This document shows, piece after piece, positions 18,500 through 20,551 of a DNA stretch of 20,551 nucleotides. The notes beneath the pieces were generated by a model. It saw nothing but the letters and a program-made list of their open reading frames with translations. It searched no databases and was not told the DNA's origin. A program made the position numbers and the translations under genes. Every line of letters begins with the position of its first letter. The first letter of the stretch is position 1. Source of the stretch: Chara braunii (lineage: Eukaryota; Streptophyta; Charophyceae; Charales; Characeae); the NCBI GenBank assembly GCA_003427395.1, contig BFEA01000472.1, forward strand, positions 392,262 to 412,812, in the 5' to 3' direction.

Positions 18500-19334
18500 T
18501 TATCTACCCTTATAGAATCAATCATCAGTACACGTGAATCGGGAAATCATGGTTATGAGCAGGGGGAAGCTGCCCTCCTTCCTTTCTTGCAGCCGTGTGA
18601 CTTCATAAAAGTCCTGTAAGAAAAAAACCCTCTGTCTCCCCTTCATCCACCCTCACTCAAACCCAACCCCTTCACCTTCGGGAGGGAAGAACAAAACTCC
18701 CTCCATCTACCTGCCCTACCAGCCTTAAGGGCCTTCCATAACACCAACACAGGCAAACAAAGGTACCAATCGGCCATCCCCCTAAACTTCTCCAATATCG
18801 GGATGGTGGGGCAACATCTCGTTGAGCCTGCCAACGAGCTACCCCAGGGAGTTCAAGCTTACCGCAGAGACTTGAGTCTACCGCTTCGCAGGGCAGATGA
18901 AAGCAGACAGAGGAGACCATGCATCCTATGCCGTCATCTCCAGCCGCTCTCCTTGTGGCGCCTTAATCAGCAAACACGTGCAGAAAGGGAAAGAAAGGAT
19001 GTCGAAAGGAGAAGGGTCCACACGCTCGACTTCCATGGCGCGCCCTAAAACTTCGATATCTCGTGATCCGCTGGACCGTTCGGTCTGAAATTTGGACGAC
19101 CTCAGCTCCTCATCGTAGACCACCTGTAGTCAAAATTTCAGCTCAGGACGCGAGCCCAATCGCGCGCAATCCTCGAGCGCGCACGTGCGATTTTCCTTGC
19201 TGCATGCTGTTACCCGAAGTACGCGGCTCCTCTCTTTGGTGACCTTGATTGATGCTGCCGGGGCGCATCGCTCCCGGTAGCGCTGCGTCCGTGGACCGAG
19301 CTCGTTGTGGTGTGTCTCAGGTTCACTTCGGGAG
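18500..19334 (-). other. 5' part of composite insertion, unknown
   Basis: Read on the minus strand this is the 5' end of the inserted transcript. The outer 300 bases are GC-rich and contain CAAATTTCAGACCGAACGG and GGTGGTCTACGATGAGG, phrases of a type I associate with plant LTR-retroelement untranslated regions; I cannot assign a family. Short frames of 60-80 codons exist on both strands without recognisable domains. Confidence 0.4.
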
Positions 19335-19348
19335 CGCCCAGGTAACTT
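19335..19348. repeat. Target-site duplication of composite insertion, right
   Basis: Exact second copy of CGCCCAGGTAACTT; homology to copy A resumes immediately afterwards. Confidence 0.88.
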
Positions 19349-20383
19349 GATGATCAAAATCACGCAAATCCAGAAACTTTGGGGCCCCGAGCTGCTGTAC
19401 CATAACGACTGGCGGGATCAGCAAGTCAAGAAAAGTAAAGTGCAACACAGGCTGTACAGCAAGGCTCGGTGCGCTATACTGGTCCGTCAAACACAATCAT
19501 TTTGCGACCAGATGAGGGACTTTAGGGAAAACTCAGGGCGTACTCTTACCAGCCCATCCTTGATTGTACCTGGCCACATTCGTGGTCGTGCCTCGTGTAT
19601 GACTGTGATTACGCCCATGAGTGAGTACCTCTTGCAAGTATGCCCGTAGACGTTGCAGATTGGATTCGTAGCAGCAAGATGCCCCTCAACCGTCGAGAGG
19701 TCAATACCGCATCTGTGGAGCCTAGATGATGGAGTCGAAAAAGACCCTCGCTCCACTACTCTCGGGCCAGATATGTTCGCCACTTGTATTTGAATAAGTA
19801 TGAGTTTTCCCCCTAGACGTGGCCAAATCTGCCCTCTAAAATGAGGATGAACTACCTACTTGAACATGGTCGGATGCACTCTCCACGCAAGGGTGTAGAT
19901 GGTAATAGACGGCCAGATGCTGATGCCCATTTGAAGTGAACACGGTCAGAACATGGGAAGATGCATAGCCATATTCCAGGCCTTTTGTGCCTTATGATGC
20001 GATCACCCGCCAATGAAGAGGCTAGAATGATCTGTAGCTAGATCATGGAACTGTCTGCGGGTCTGCCAGGTTGCTCACCAAATGACGAAATGTGAATGGA
20101 CCTGCAACAAGAAGGTGGAAAGATACATCACCAGGTCCTTGCCCTTTGTGCAGAAAATGAAAATTCTCCTTGTCGCGGTCTTGCTCAATCACTCACTTTT
20201 TGGGTCATACTCTTCTACTCATCCTTCTTCACTCTCTCCCCCTCACCTCTCGCTATGTCTGTGTCTTCCCCATTTTCGTTTCCCCCAAATAGAACACACC
20301 ATTATCAAAGCCTATTCGAGGCAGCTTTCAGTCCCAACAACCGTGTGTTGTATTCCAGGGAACCTACCTCTTGCTCACTTACA
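19349..20383. other. Copy B right arm
   Basis: Homologous to 4044-4168 joined to 5453-6386, thereby giving the uninterrupted LINE target near 19490-19508. It contains the extra 37 bases at about 19410-19446. Overlapping plus-strand frames at 20082-20438 and 20096-20464 correspond to those in copy A but have no recognised domain. Confidence 0.6.
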
Positions 20384-20551
20384 GCGTGCAAAACGCGGCC
20401 TTCACTTAGGGTTTGGAGACCGCTGCCCGCAACACTAATTAGTGGTCAGCCCATCGGAGCCTGACCCATAATATAATAAAATAAAATAAATCGCAACGCT
20501 CTCCTTGAGCGTGGCAGCGGTGTGCAGCACGCGGCCTTCACTTAGGGTCTG
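20384..20551. repeat. 136-bp tandem repeat, copy B (partial)
   Basis: A first unit truncated at its left (20384-20498) and the beginning of a second at 20499 that runs to the window end. The left junction is different from copy A, where the first unit is complete, so unit number or phase has changed since duplication. Confidence 0.85.

Larger units (their letters stand above)
16189..19334 (-). mobile_element. Composite retrotransposed insertion with LINE tail
   Basis: A 3,146-bp insertion bounded by 14-bp direct duplications. Its left end on the plus strand is a T-run, i.e. a poly(A) tail on the minus strand, so it was inserted by target-primed reverse transcription reading from 19334 to 16189. 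Next to the tail, about 16209-16263 matches the 3' region of the LINE in copy A (CTCCATCTATTGGTGGGGAG and onward). Further in, there is no LINE ORF. Instead come unknown sequence, a 462/430-bp repeat array, an AT-rich array and a GC-rich 5' part. No RT, endonuclease or other protein domain was recognised. It is best described as a non-autonomous composite using a LINE 3' end. Nested insertions into a longer LINE are the alternative. Confidence 0.7.
13030..20551. repeat. Large direct repeat, copy B (runs off window)
   Basis: Direct-orientation partner of copy A, beginning TGTCTCAC. Colinear to 16188, interrupted by a 3.15-kb insertion, colinear again from 19349 to the window end. It keeps a 37-bp stretch (about 19410-19446) absent from copy A. 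It is identical to copy A over 13412-15108. It lacks the LINE of copy A. Confidence 0.85.

Noticed and set aside
1-20551. tRNA genes, host protein-coding genes, integrated virus-like genes
   Set aside because: No cloverleaf-compatible A/B box pairs, no recognisable conserved domains other than the LINE zinc-knuckle region, and no capsid, polymerase or movement-protein-like stretches were seen by eye.

Overview
The window looks like repeat-dominated nuclear DNA from a land plant, most likely a seed plant. Pointers are a LINE remnant with a plant-type zf-RVT zinc-knuckle region, a Mutator-like (MULE) element with TIRs of the usual plant style and a 9-bp target duplication, and a Copia-type LTR/primer-binding-site junction. 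There are no bacterial-style operons, and I find no host gene, tRNA or rRNA that I can support. Almost everything here is transposable-element DNA, tandem repeats or decayed sequence. All comparisons below were made by eye.

Layout. (1) 1-884: left flank with a 14-bp-stem hairpin, a GC-rich palindromic block and no recognised gene. (2) 885-6893: repeat copy A. It holds 40-bp and 49-bp minisatellites, a CTGAGT-rich array, decayed minus-strand ORFs, a 1.27-kb 5'-truncated LINE (4169-5434) with 18-bp target duplications, and a 136-bp tandem repeat. (3) 6894-13029: spacer between the copies. It contains a 1,125-bp MULE (7234-8358), a TATA-like site followed by an RG-rich/acidic ORF (9611-10429), several short repeat families, and a candidate minus-strand Copia LTR with PBS (12655-13016). 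(4) 13030-20551 and beyond: repeat copy B in direct orientation. It is interrupted by a different 3.15-kb insertion (16189-19334) with 14-bp target duplications. The 136-bp repeat runs off the window end.

The two copies serve as each other's empty sites, so both insertions can be delimited to the base and both postdate the duplication. The flanks of the copies differ by roughly 6-8% by hand count, yet 1268-2964 and 13412-15108 (1,697 bp) are identical without a gap. That points to gene conversion, recent exchange or an assembly artefact.

The most novel object is the 3.15-kb insertion in copy B. It ends in a poly(A) tail and a roughly 50-bp tail shared with the LINE of copy A, but the rest is non-LINE sequence with two internal repeat arrays. 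This is an SVA-like composite architecture that may have been mobilised in trans by LINE machinery. The copy A / spacer / copy B arrangement could be a very long-LTR, gene-less retroelement (LARD-like) in minus orientation, or simply an old segmental duplication. The evidence for each is kept separate below.
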